Of a stretch of DNA of 6,958 nt, positions 1 to 6,155 are shown one piece after another. Within the stretch, counting starts at the first letter, position 1. The number at the start of each line of letters is the position of its first letter. Source of the DNA: DAIOSQ01 sp036752465. Lineage in GTDB: Bacteria > Pseudomonadota > Gammaproteobacteria > Legionellales > Legionellaceae. The DNA lies in NCBI GenBank assembly GCA_036752465.1, contig DAIOSQ010000099.1, positions 1 to 6,958 on the forward strand, in the 5' to 3' direction. The position numbers and the translations under genes were made by a program. Below the pieces are notes generated by a model. It did no database searches. It worked only from the letters and a program-made list of their open reading frames with translations, and had not been told where the DNA came from.

Positions 1-976
1 ATAAATATGCCTGGACCTTACAGGGAACCGTAAGTCGGTAAATAGGTTCATCGCGTAAAGTCACCAGTAAGGCTTGGGCTTTGCTAAAGAGCTCTGGCAT
101 TGCCTCATACGGATAGCGCCCGGCAACCACTACGTTGCATAGTTGGCCTTGTTGCTGCTTTTCAGTGATGACATGCAGCATACTACCATTGCCCACCAAA
201 ACAATGCGTACGTCCGTGAGATCGGTTAGCAAATCGGCAGCTGCGATGATGGTATCAATTGCTTGTGCAGTACCGATATTGCCGGCAAACACAATAGTAA
301 AGAAATTGTCAAACAAATCATGTATCTGAGCAGGTAGTTGTTGCCGCTGTTTGCCTTGGTACAACATATCAGCGGCGGAATTCGCATAGTAAAAAATTTT
401 ATTAACTGCTGCCAATTGGCGAACGGGGTCAATGAATGCTTCTGACTGCACCAATATCATGTCGGCAGCTTTATAAATCCATTTAACGAGATGGCGCACA
501 CAAGTTAGCAACCAAGGATTTTTAATATAACCGGTACTATGAACACTTTCCGGCCACAAATCTTGTACCCAAATACTCAAATGTGCCTGGGTCAGTCGCT
601 TCATGACTATTGCTGGAATAGCCGCTGTAATGGGTGAGACTCCAAAGACAAAAATACAGTCAAACTTTTGCTGCTTGGCAAATTTAAGCGCATGCTTAAT
701 CCCACTGATCACAAAAGAAAGGTAGTTTAGCAGCAAATTTTTTCCGCTATGGGATTTTCTGGGACGGAGAGGTACACGATACACGGGAATAACATCGCGA
801 AAATACTCTTGGTGTACAAATTTTTGTTGATAGCCGTCAAAAATATGACCCTCTGGATAATTCGGCTTGCCAGTAAAAACAGATACTTGGTGCCCAAGCC
901 GTTGAACCTCTGCAGCTAGCTCATTAATAATAAAGGTTTCTGGCCAAAAATATTGGCTGACAATAAGTATCTTCAA
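1..976 (-). CDS. GT4-type glycosyltransferase, WbuB-like, TTG start, 3' end cut by window
   Basis: Reading from a TTG at 976-974, the frame stays open to the window edge (325 residues; the family is about 400). The product begins MKILIVSQYFWPE, the usual start of WbuB-like GT4 transferases, followed by a GKPNYPEG motif (36-43), QDLWPES (138-144), the second Rossmann strand VFAGNIG (229-235), GNGSM (262-266) and a V-P-C-K-VQAYL stretch (318-325), where relatives usually have Ser for the Cys. The missing end should hold the AAGKPI segment and last helix. The start is firm: an in-frame TAA lies at 985-983, no other start codon lies between, and the TTG overlaps the gtrA TGA stop in a TTGA, implying translational coupling; no clear Shine-Dalgarno is present. 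It probably transfers a sugar from a nucleotide donor to an undecaprenyl-linked acceptor on the cytoplasmic face. Donor unknown; WbuB itself is linked to N-acetylfucosamine, but that cannot be carried over. Confidence 0.93.
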   Translation of the reverse strand, partial: MKILIVSQYFWPETFIINELAAEVQRLGHQVSVFTGKPNYPEGHIFDGYQQKFVHQEYFRDVIPVYRVPLRPRKSHSGKNLLLNYLSFVISGIKHALKFAKQQKFDCIFVFGVSPITAAIPAIVMKRLTQAHLSIWVQDLWPESVHSTGYIKNPWLLTCVRHLVKWIYKAADMILVQSEAFIDPVRQLAAVNKIFYYANSAADMLYQGKQRQQLPAQIHDLFDNFFTIVFAGNIGTAQAIDTIIAAADLLTDLTDVRIVLVGNGSMLHVITEKQQQGQLCNVVVAGRYPYEAMPELFSKAQALLVTLRDEPIYRLTVPCKVQAYL

Positions 977-1449
977 TTGTTTTTAACCATAGATAATGCA
1001 GCAGAAGTGAGAACAGTTTTTTGGCGCTCGTGCTGTCGTGTACGAAACACAAATTTACTGACAAAGACAAAATTGAATACCATGCCTACCAGCACGCCCA
1101 GAAATTGACCATACAAGTGTTGGCCTCTACCAACAAACAGGATCACAGCATTCAACATAATCAAATTACACACAAGTCCAGTCAAGTTAGCCAATACATA
1201 CTTAACATAGCCTATGAAGCTCGGTGAACTGGGTGTGCTGACCGCAGCAAATGTCCAGCAGTGATTCAGTAAATAATTGCTGGCGATGGCAATAAAAAAT
1301 GCTAAAACTGCTGCACCGTTAGTCGGCATAGTTACAAACTCAGTGAGCCCATAGTACAATATCGCATTAATGCCTGTGCCTAATGTACCTACACTGGCAA
1401 AACGTATTATTTTGCTGTATCTTGCAAAAATTTTTGTTAAAAATGCCAT
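973..1449 (-). CDS. GtrA-family four-helix inner-membrane protein
   Basis: This 158-residue protein is hydrophobic and shows four likely membrane helices at about 14-38, 46-68, 85-107 and 112-135, with a basic start and tail. The pattern fits the GtrA family: SNYLLNHCWTF (57-67) ends helix 2 and NFVFVSKFVF (126-135) ends helix 4, matching the paired N-x-x-W/F-T-F and N-F-x-x-S-K-x-V-F motifs of that family. GtrA proteins are thought to flip undecaprenyl-phosphate-linked monosaccharides across the inner membrane, usually beside a GtrB-type polyprenyl-phosphate glucosyltransferase. No GtrB is visible here, so the cargo is unknown. The ATG at 1449 is preceded by a near-perfect ribosome site. The gene sits 13 nt after the preceding glycosyltransferase and overlaps the next gene by its stop codon. 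Confidence 0.88.
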   Translation of the reverse strand: MAFLTKIFARYSKIIRFASVGTLGTGINAILYYGLTEFVTMPTNGAAVLAFFIAIASNYLLNHCWTFAAVSTPSSPSFIGYVKYVLANLTGLVCNLIMLNAVILFVGRGQHLYGQFLGVLVGMVFNFVFVSKFVFRTRQHERQKTVLTSAALSMVKNN

Positions 1450-1457
1450 TGTATTTG

Positions 1458-1465
1458 CCTCCTTA
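1458..1465 (-). promoter_or_regulatory. Strong ribosome binding site of the gtrA-like gene
   Basis: The minus strand reads TAAGGAGG, a full anti-Shine-Dalgarno match, 8 nt before the ATG at 1449. Its first three bases are the TAA stop of the upstream glycosyltransferase, so termination and re-initiation are physically joined. It is the strongest such site in the window. Confidence 0.85.
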
Positions 1466-2623
1466 ACATGAGCCTTTACTCATCACAAAGCTATGACTTT
1501 GATTGTCCTGCGACAATAATTTAAAAAAATCAATCCATCCCGTCTCATACGATGGAGTAAATGCGTCTGTGCGTTGTAAACTTATGGCCTGCAATAACGC
1601 GCGTTTCCAATCGTGCGCAGATGTTGCATTTGCATATACAACGGGATTATAGCCATGCAATACCTCTTGCGCATAGGATAAATCGGCAGCCACTATGGGC
1701 TTGCCAAACATAGCAGCTTCCAATAACGGCAACCCAAAACTCTCAACCAAGCTTGGATAAACCAGCAGTGTACAAGATTGATAATACATCAATACATCGG
1801 CGTAACAAAGTGTACCAAGGAAATGAACATGTGCTGTCAACTGCAATTTTTTCACGTGTGATAAAATGTCGTGGTTGGGCTCAATGGTGAGGTATAAGCC
1901 AATCGCTCGCATATCAAAACCCTCATCTCGTAATAGCTGCAAAGCATCCAAAAGAACCTGATGATTTTTATAGCGATATCCATCGGCTGGGTAAAATAAA
2001 GTATACCGCTCAGCTAACTTGATTGTCGGCACTGCTGCAATATCCACCCGCAGTATATTGGGCTTGATCACATGAACGCGGTTTGTAGCTTGCCGATGTT
2101 GTTCACACAAAAAATCTTTCATCCATTGGGTTTGCACAACAAATTGTGTATTTTTTCGCACGTGAGCAAATATAAAAAGGGGGTAAACATAGCGATAAAA
2201 AGTCAGTTTTATTTCGGATTTATTAGAAAATAAGCATGGTTGTCGAGACAAGCTCAGCCCTTGATGTAAATAGACCACTTGTGGCATTCCCGGCCAAGCA
2301 ATTGAGGTATTTTGGAGTGACACAATCATGGTTGGCGTTAATCCTTTTACTTGAAACCATCGCCTGAATCGCCAAAAGTCCCAGGCAACTCGAGCAGCAA
2401 AAGAGTGGTGAGCAATGGCGATGATATGCACGCCAAGTGGCACCTTATCAAGCACTATCTTTGGTGAAACGAAAATATAATAACATGTCTCAGACGGAAG
2501 CAAACCAGACGGCTCAAGTGCCGCCGGAATAGCCGCTATAAACTGTTTGAGTATCGACAACCCACCGCCGCTAGCAAGCGCGGTTGCGTTAACGGCAATC
2601 AGTCGTTGACGATTTGGTTCCAT
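1463..2623 (-). CDS. GT4-type glycosyltransferase
   Basis: The 386-residue product looks like a GT-B fold retaining transferase of the GT4 group. The N-terminal half has VNATALASGGGLSILKQF (11-28), a glycine-rich acceptor-side loop. The C-terminal half has FYPADGYRYKNHQVLLDAL (210-228), FLGTLCYADVLMYYQSC (268-284) and the E-x7-E donor motif, ESFGLPLLE (294-302), continued by GKPIVAADLSYAQEV (307-321). Length is normal and no signal peptide or membrane helix is evident, so it should act in the cytoplasm at the membrane. The start ATG lies 3 nt after the manC stop, with only a weak GGTG as ribosome site, so it probably depends on coupling with manC. Its place after the GDP-sugar genes makes it a candidate for using GDP-mannose or GDP-colitose, but nothing in the sequence fixes the donor or linkage. 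Confidence 0.9.
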   Translation of the reverse strand: MEPNRQRLIAVNATALASGGGLSILKQFIAAIPAALEPSGLLPSETCYYIFVSPKIVLDKVPLGVHIIAIAHHSFAARVAWDFWRFRRWFQVKGLTPTMIVSLQNTSIAWPGMPQVVYLHQGLSLSRQPCLFSNKSEIKLTFYRYVYPLFIFAHVRKNTQFVVQTQWMKDFLCEQHRQATNRVHVIKPNILRVDIAAVPTIKLAERYTLFYPADGYRYKNHQVLLDALQLLRDEGFDMRAIGLYLTIEPNHDILSHVKKLQLTAHVHFLGTLCYADVLMYYQSCTLLVYPSLVESFGLPLLEAAMFGKPIVAADLSYAQEVLHGYNPVVYANATSAHDWKRALLQAISLQRTDAFTPSYETGWIDFFKLLSQDNQSHSFVMSKGSC

Positions 2624-2626
2624 AAC

Positions 2627-4069
2627 TTACACCGTTTCTGCCAACTGAGGTGATGTGCTTGTCTCAGCCAAACGACCGTAGCGATCTTCGAAACGGACAA
2701 TGTCATCTTCCCCCAAATAGGCTCCTGATTGTATCTCAATAATTTCTAAAAGCACTTTGCCAGGATTTTCCAAGGCATGCACCACACCAATCGGTATATA
2801 GGTTGATTGATCCTCTGTCAGCAAGAAGATTTTTTCACCCTGCGTAACCAGCGCTGTCCCAGATACCACAACCCAATGTTCAGCACGATGATGATGCATT
2901 TGTATGGATAATTTTTCACCGGGCTTCACCGTAATACGTTTCACTTGATAGCGAGGACCTTGGTCAATTAGATCAAATTTGCCCCAAGGCCTATAGACTT
3001 CGCGATGTAACCTTACTTCTTTGCGATCTTGTTTTTTTAAAGTTGCTACGATTTTTTTAACATCCTGCACGCTGGACTTTTTAGATATTAGGGTAGCATC
3101 TTTGGTATCAATAATGACCAAATCGGTCAGTCCTATGGTTGCCACCAATTTATCAGCAGCACGCACATAACAATTGCTACTGCCGATATCTATCACATCA
3201 CCCTGATGCACATTGCCTTGTTCGCTTTTTTCAGTGATATCCCACAATGATGCCCATGAACCCACATCGCTCCAGCCTGCTTGCAATGGAACCATAACAG
3301 CATGTGAGGTTTTTTCCATGACAGCATAATCGATAGAATCGGCTGGACATTGTACGAAATCAGCTGCATTAATGCGTATAAAATCCGTACTTGCCGAGGA
3401 TTTTCTTATGGATTCAGCACAGTGTTTGTGCATATCTGGTTGTAAGCTCTGCAGTTCTTCAAGGTAACGACTTGCACGAAATAAAAACATGCCACTGTTC
3501 CAGTAATAATCTCCACTTGCAAAATAACTATTGGCTAAAGATTGCTCTGGCTTTTCAATAAATGCTTGAATTGGCTTTGCGATATCATCATGCTGTCCTG
3601 TTCGTATATAACCATACCCAGTTTCAGGATGCGTGGGTTTTATGCCAAAAGTGACCAGTGCTCCAGCCAGCGCATATTTACTAGCCGTGGCTATGGCTGC
3701 ATGGAACGCTTTTGGGTCTGCAATGACATGATCTGCTGCAAGTACCAGCAGCAGCGGATCTTCTTCGGTTTGCATAGCGTAGCACGCTGCCAAAGCAATA
3801 GCTGGTGCAGTATTTCGGCCTACCGGTTCAAGAATAATACCGCTGTGCCTTTGCTGCAATTGACGTAATTGTTCCGCAACAATGAAACGATGTTCATCGT
3901 TGCAAATCAGCAAGGGTGCAGCAATCGATAAACCGTCTAAACGACTGATCGTTGCCTGCAACATGGTTTGCTCCCCAAACAATTGTAAAAATTGTTTGGG
4001 ATATAGTTCTCGTGATAGCGGCCATAATCGACTCCCTGTGCCACCAGCAATAATCACCGGTAAAATCAT
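2627..4069 (-). CDS. manC: Bifunctional mannose-6-phosphate isomerase / mannose-1-phosphate guanylyltransferase
   Basis: At 480 residues this has the full length of type II bifunctional PMI/GMP enzymes (ManC, AlgA, XanB type). The N-terminal nucleotidyltransferase domain (about 3-285) shows GGTGSRLWPLSR (9-20) with YPKQF (23-27, Lys25 the likely pyrophosphorylase lysine), EPVGRNTAP (81-89), AADHV (111-115), FIEKPE (170-175), NSGMF (191-195) and WSDVGSW (266-272). A lysine-rich linker (about 329-352) leads to the type II PMI cupin (about 357-466) with YRPWGKFD, the metal-site run QMHHHRAEHW (390-399), IPIGVVHALEN (426-435) and FEDRYGR (460-466). It would convert fructose-6-phosphate to mannose-6-phosphate and mannose-1-phosphate plus GTP to GDP-mannose, feeding gmd upstream. 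The intervening phosphomannomutase (ManB) is not in the window. The ATG at 4069 lies 9 nt after the colD stop. Confidence 0.97.
   Translation of the reverse strand: MILPVIIAGGTGSRLWPLSRELYPKQFLQLFGEQTMLQATISRLDGLSIAAPLLICNDEHRFIVAEQLRQLQQRHSGIILEPVGRNTAPAIALAACYAMQTEEDPLLLVLAADHVIADPKAFHAAIATASKYALAGALVTFGIKPTHPETGYGYIRTGQHDDIAKPIQAFIEKPEQSLANSYFASGDYYWNSGMFLFRASRYLEELQSLQPDMHKHCAESIRKSSASTDFIRINAADFVQCPADSIDYAVMEKTSHAVMVPLQAGWSDVGSWASLWDITEKSEQGNVHQGDVIDIGSSNCYVRAADKLVATIGLTDLVIIDTKDATLISKKSSVQDVKKIVATLKKQDRKEVRLHREVYRPWGKFDLIDQGPRYQVKRITVKPGEKLSIQMHHHRAEHWVVVSGTALVTQGEKIFLLTEDQSTYIPIGVVHALENPGKVLLEIIEIQSGAYLGEDDIVRFEDRYGRLAETSTSPQLAETV
3032..3058 (-). repeat. Two A7 tracts in the manC interdomain linker
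   Basis: On the coding strand two TTAAAAAAA runs occur 20 nt apart (A7 at 3052-3058 and 3032-3038), encoding Lys338-Lys339 and Lys345-Lys346 in the linker between the GMP and PMI domains. Such runs can promote RNA polymerase or ribosome slippage. Plus-one shifts at either tract reach a TAG after about 359 residues. Minus-one shifts reach TAG or TAA after about 341 or 351 residues. All would release the guanylyltransferase domain alone. No use of this is shown. Confidence 0.5.
3974..4000. repeat. Perfect 11-bp inverted repeat, 5-nt loop, inside manC
   Basis: Arms 3974-3984 and 3990-4000 (CCCAAACAATT and AATTGTTTGGG) are exact reverse complements around a 5-nt loop. In the manC transcript this hairpin spans codons 24-32, encoding the PKQFLQLFG stretch, about 70 nt after the start. 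No U-tract follows on either strand, so it is not an intrinsic terminator. Part of the symmetry may come from the conserved peptide itself. Confidence 0.6.
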
Positions 4070-4076
4070 ATTTTGT

Positions 4077-4081
4077 TCCTA
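4077..4081 (-). promoter_or_regulatory. Ribosome binding site of manC overlapping the colD stop
   Basis: The minus strand reads TAGGA, 7 nt before the manC ATG. Its first three bases are the TAG stop of the colD-type gene, so ribosomes ending colD finish on the manC initiation site. Confidence 0.65.
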
Positions 4082-5233
4082 TTGATGCAGACACTTCGCA
4101 ACTGTGTATAAAGGATCACTGATGTCATAATGATGATTGCCAATAAAAAAACCACAATCATGTATCAGATCACTTGCCGTCAATGATTTGTGAATTGTGT
4201 AATTAAAATATCGCATGACAGGGTTGCGGGTAAAATTACCGGCAACAATAGGTCGACACTCAACCCCCGCTGCTGTTAATCGCCTTACCCATTCATCCCG
4301 CAGCTGTTTGCCAGACTCTACAATCATAGCAAAACCAAACCAACTGCTACAACCCACCTCTTGCTGAATCATAACACCAGGTTTGTTGGTGAAAATCTCG
4401 TTAAATACTTGCGCATTGCGCCGGCGTCCTTCGATGATGGCCGGCAGTTTTTCTAGTTGTGTTAGCCCTACTGCAGCCGATAATTCCAGTGGTCGTAGGT
4501 TATATCCAGGTAAAACAAAGCGAAATGACTCATCAAAACTATTGTCATTTTTTTCACAGACTTTGTTTTGTAAGGGTAAATTTCTGGTCCAGCCATGTGC
4601 GCGTAACGACAAGATGATATGATACAACTCTTCATCATCAGTCACGACCATCCCCCCCTCCATCGTGGAGAGGTGATGACTAAAGAAAGTACTGAAGGTT
4701 CCTATTTCTCCAAATGTGCCGGTATACTTACCTGCCAGTTTGGCACCCATGGACTCACAATTGTCTTCTAGCAGCACTATGTTTTTGTCTTGGATAATGC
4801 CCTGCAGCGCTTGATAATCTATAGGGTTGCCCAGTAAATTTACGGCAAATATAGCTCGAGTTTTCTCTGTAATCGCCGATGCTAGCTGTTCAAGATCAAG
4901 ATTGAGGGTGTGTCGATCAATGTCTACAAATTTTAGCTTTAGACCATATTGATACAAAGGTGTATAGGTAGTTGCCCAAGATACCCCAGGGACAATGACT
5001 TCATCGCCAATCTTTAACGGATCTTGCTGACGATAAAATAAAGCAGCAACCGCTAGTAAGTTAGCAGATGATCCAGAATTAACCATCACCGCATAGCGAC
5101 AGCCAAAATAACTGGCAAAAGCAGCTTCAAATGTTTTTACCCGCTCCCCCATGGTGAACACGCCACTTTTTATGACAGATTGCAGCGCATCATATTCATT
5201 TTCATCCCAGGTTGTGGTCGCTAAAGGTAACAT
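4079..5233 (-). CDS. colD: GDP-4-keto-6-deoxy-D-mannose 3-dehydratase (ColD type, PLP enzyme)
   Basis: This 384-residue protein has the DegT/DnrJ/EryC1 aspartate-aminotransferase fold, but the position of the internal-aldimine lysine is His186 in FSHHLSTMEGGM (184-195). That replacement is the hallmark of ColD, whose His188 aligns here with a two-residue offset; ColD uses PMP/PLP and glutamate to remove the C3 hydroxyl of GDP-4-keto-6-deoxymannose. Other ColD-like marks are SGSSANLL (53-60), VPGVSWATTY (81-90), LLEDNCESMGA (154-164, Asp157 for the pyridine nitrogen), RAHGWTRNLP, FVLPGYNLRPLE and ECRPIVAGNF. It lacks the extra length and iron-sulfur cysteine set expected of RfbH/E1-type dehydratases. 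The ATG at 5233 is 1 nt after the colC stop and has GAGGA 8 nt upstream. Flanking gmd, colC and manC supply and use its substrates. From memory it closely matches E. coli O55 ColD (388 residues) along its whole length. A G7 tract lies just after the active-site histidines. Confidence 0.93.
   Translation of the reverse strand: MLPLATTTWDENEYDALQSVIKSGVFTMGERVKTFEAAFASYFGCRYAVMVNSGSSANLLAVAALFYRQQDPLKIGDEVIVPGVSWATTYTPLYQYGLKLKFVDIDRHTLNLDLEQLASAITEKTRAIFAVNLLGNPIDYQALQGIIQDKNIVLLEDNCESMGAKLAGKYTGTFGEIGTFSTFFSHHLSTMEGGMVVTDDEELYHIILSLRAHGWTRNLPLQNKVCEKNDNSFDESFRFVLPGYNLRPLELSAAVGLTQLEKLPAIIEGRRRNAQVFNEIFTNKPGVMIQQEVGCSSWFGFAMIVESGKQLRDEWVRRLTAAGVECRPIVAGNFTRNPVMRYFNYTIHKSLTASDLIHDCGFFIGNHHYDISDPLYTVAKCLHQ
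4652..4658 (-). repeat. G7 homopolymer in colD
   Basis: Seven Gs on the coding strand encode the end of Glu192 and Gly193-Gly194, right after the active-site His pair. Loss of one G gives a TGA after about 196 residues and gain of one gives a TGA after about 198, so any slip would remove the C-terminal half of the enzyme. The tract is short for known phase-variable loci. Confidence 0.5.
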
Positions 5234-5234
5234 G

Positions 5235-6152
5235 CTACAGTTCCTCAGTTAGATAATATTCATAAGCTCGCAGTATCCCGGTGCTTATATCTGTTTTAGG
5301 CTGCCATCCTAATTGAGTTTGCACGGTAACATCGACCATTTTCTGCTGCATACCCGATGGTTTGCTAAGATCGTGCCGAAAATCCCCCTGGTAGCCAAGT
5401 GCCTGGCGCACCATATGATAATACTCATTAATGGAGTAATCATGACCGACACCCACATTTGTGTACAATGGCAGCTCGTGAAATTTTGGTAAAATCGCAA
5501 ACACAAAGTCAGCCAAATCACCGGCAAACATAAATTCGCGTCGCGCACTGCCATCACCCCAGATATCAACTTGTGGTCTGCCTTGGCGCTTGGCCTCATG
5601 AATCTTGCGAATTACTGCAGGAATCATATGGGAATTTTCTACGCCAAATTTATCCCACAATCCGTACAAATTACAAGGTAAAATGGTTTTATACTGCACG
5701 CCATACTGTTGGCTCATATACTGCCCCATTTTTGCAACTGCAATTTTGGCAATTGCGTACCCCTCATTCGTTGGTTCAAGCTCGCCAGTTAGTATATCGA
5801 CTTCTTTAAGTGGGTTTGGTGCAAATCGTGGGTACATGCACGAGCTACCAAAATTGATACATTTTTCCACGCCAGCAGCGAAAGCGGACTGTAAAACATG
5901 TATCCCCATTTGTAAATTCAAATAACAAAAATCATAGGGAGCCTGCATATTGGCTTGTATACCACCTACCATACCTGCCGCGTGAATCACCATATCTGGC
6001 TTGAGTGCATGCATATATACCCGCACCATATCGTTGTTTAATAGGTCCAGATCCGCGCGCGTCGGTGCAACGATGTCTAGCCCTAAAGATTTCGCTTGGG
6101 CTAGGAGATTACGGCCTAACATACCACTGCCGCCGGTTAATAATATTTTCAT
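5235..6152 (-). CDS. colC: GDP-L-colitose synthase (GDP-L-fucose synthase-like epimerase/reductase)
   Basis: The 305-residue product is a short-chain dehydrogenase/reductase of the GDP-fucose synthase group. It has the NADP-binding TGGSGMLGRN (6-15), AAGMVGGIQAN (58-68), GSSCMYP (102-108), EPTNEGYAIAK (126-136) and NSHMIPAV (173-180). The catalytic set matches E. coli Fcl with an offset of four: Ser103, Tyr132 and Lys136 for reduction, Cys105 and His175 for epimerisation. Both Fcl and ColC epimerise and then reduce C4, so residues alone do not separate them. I prefer ColC because the next gene is colD and because several Fcl-typical positions differ (NEGYAIAK for NEPYAIAK, NLYGLWDKF for NLYGPHDNF, GGSGMLG for GHRGMVG). 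If wrong, it is fcl/wcaG and the product is GDP-L-fucose. The ATG at 6152 follows the gmd stop by 3 nt, with GGAG 9 nt upstream. Confidence 0.75.
   Translation of the reverse strand: MKILLTGGSGMLGRNLLAQAKSLGLDIVAPTRADLDLLNNDMVRVYMHALKPDMVIHAAGMVGGIQANMQAPYDFCYLNLQMGIHVLQSAFAAGVEKCINFGSSCMYPRFAPNPLKEVDILTGELEPTNEGYAIAKIAVAKMGQYMSQQYGVQYKTILPCNLYGLWDKFGVENSHMIPAVIRKIHEAKRQGRPQVDIWGDGSARREFMFAGDLADFVFAILPKFHELPLYTNVGVGHDYSINEYYHMVRQALGYQGDFRHDLSKPSGMQQKMVDVTVQTQLGWQPKTDISTGILRAYEYYLTEEL
5242..5246 (-). promoter_or_regulatory. Ribosome binding site of colD inside the end of colC
   Basis: GAGGA on the minus strand lies 8 nt before the ATG at 5233 and within the last codons of colC. It supports that start and a coupled pair, as only 1 nt separates the two genes. 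Confidence 0.6.
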
Positions 6153-6155
6153 GTG

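Noticed and set aside
1021..1227. Open frame of 68 codons on the plus strand
   Set aside because: It lies wholly antisense to the gtrA-like gene, has no recognisable domain or ribosome site, and is best seen as a shadow frame.
1422..1446. AAAAATTTTT runs as a possible terminator or promoter
   Set aside because: They encode the N-terminus of the gtrA-like protein, have no GC stem and no spaced -35/-10 pair on the coding strand.
4079..5233. Perosamine synthase or other sugar aminotransferase
   Set aside because: The lysine needed for transamination is replaced by histidine, and the surrounding motif matches ColD.
5309..5599. Open frame of 96 codons on the minus strand inside colC
   Set aside because: It is another frame of a strongly supported gene and its translation resembles no known family.
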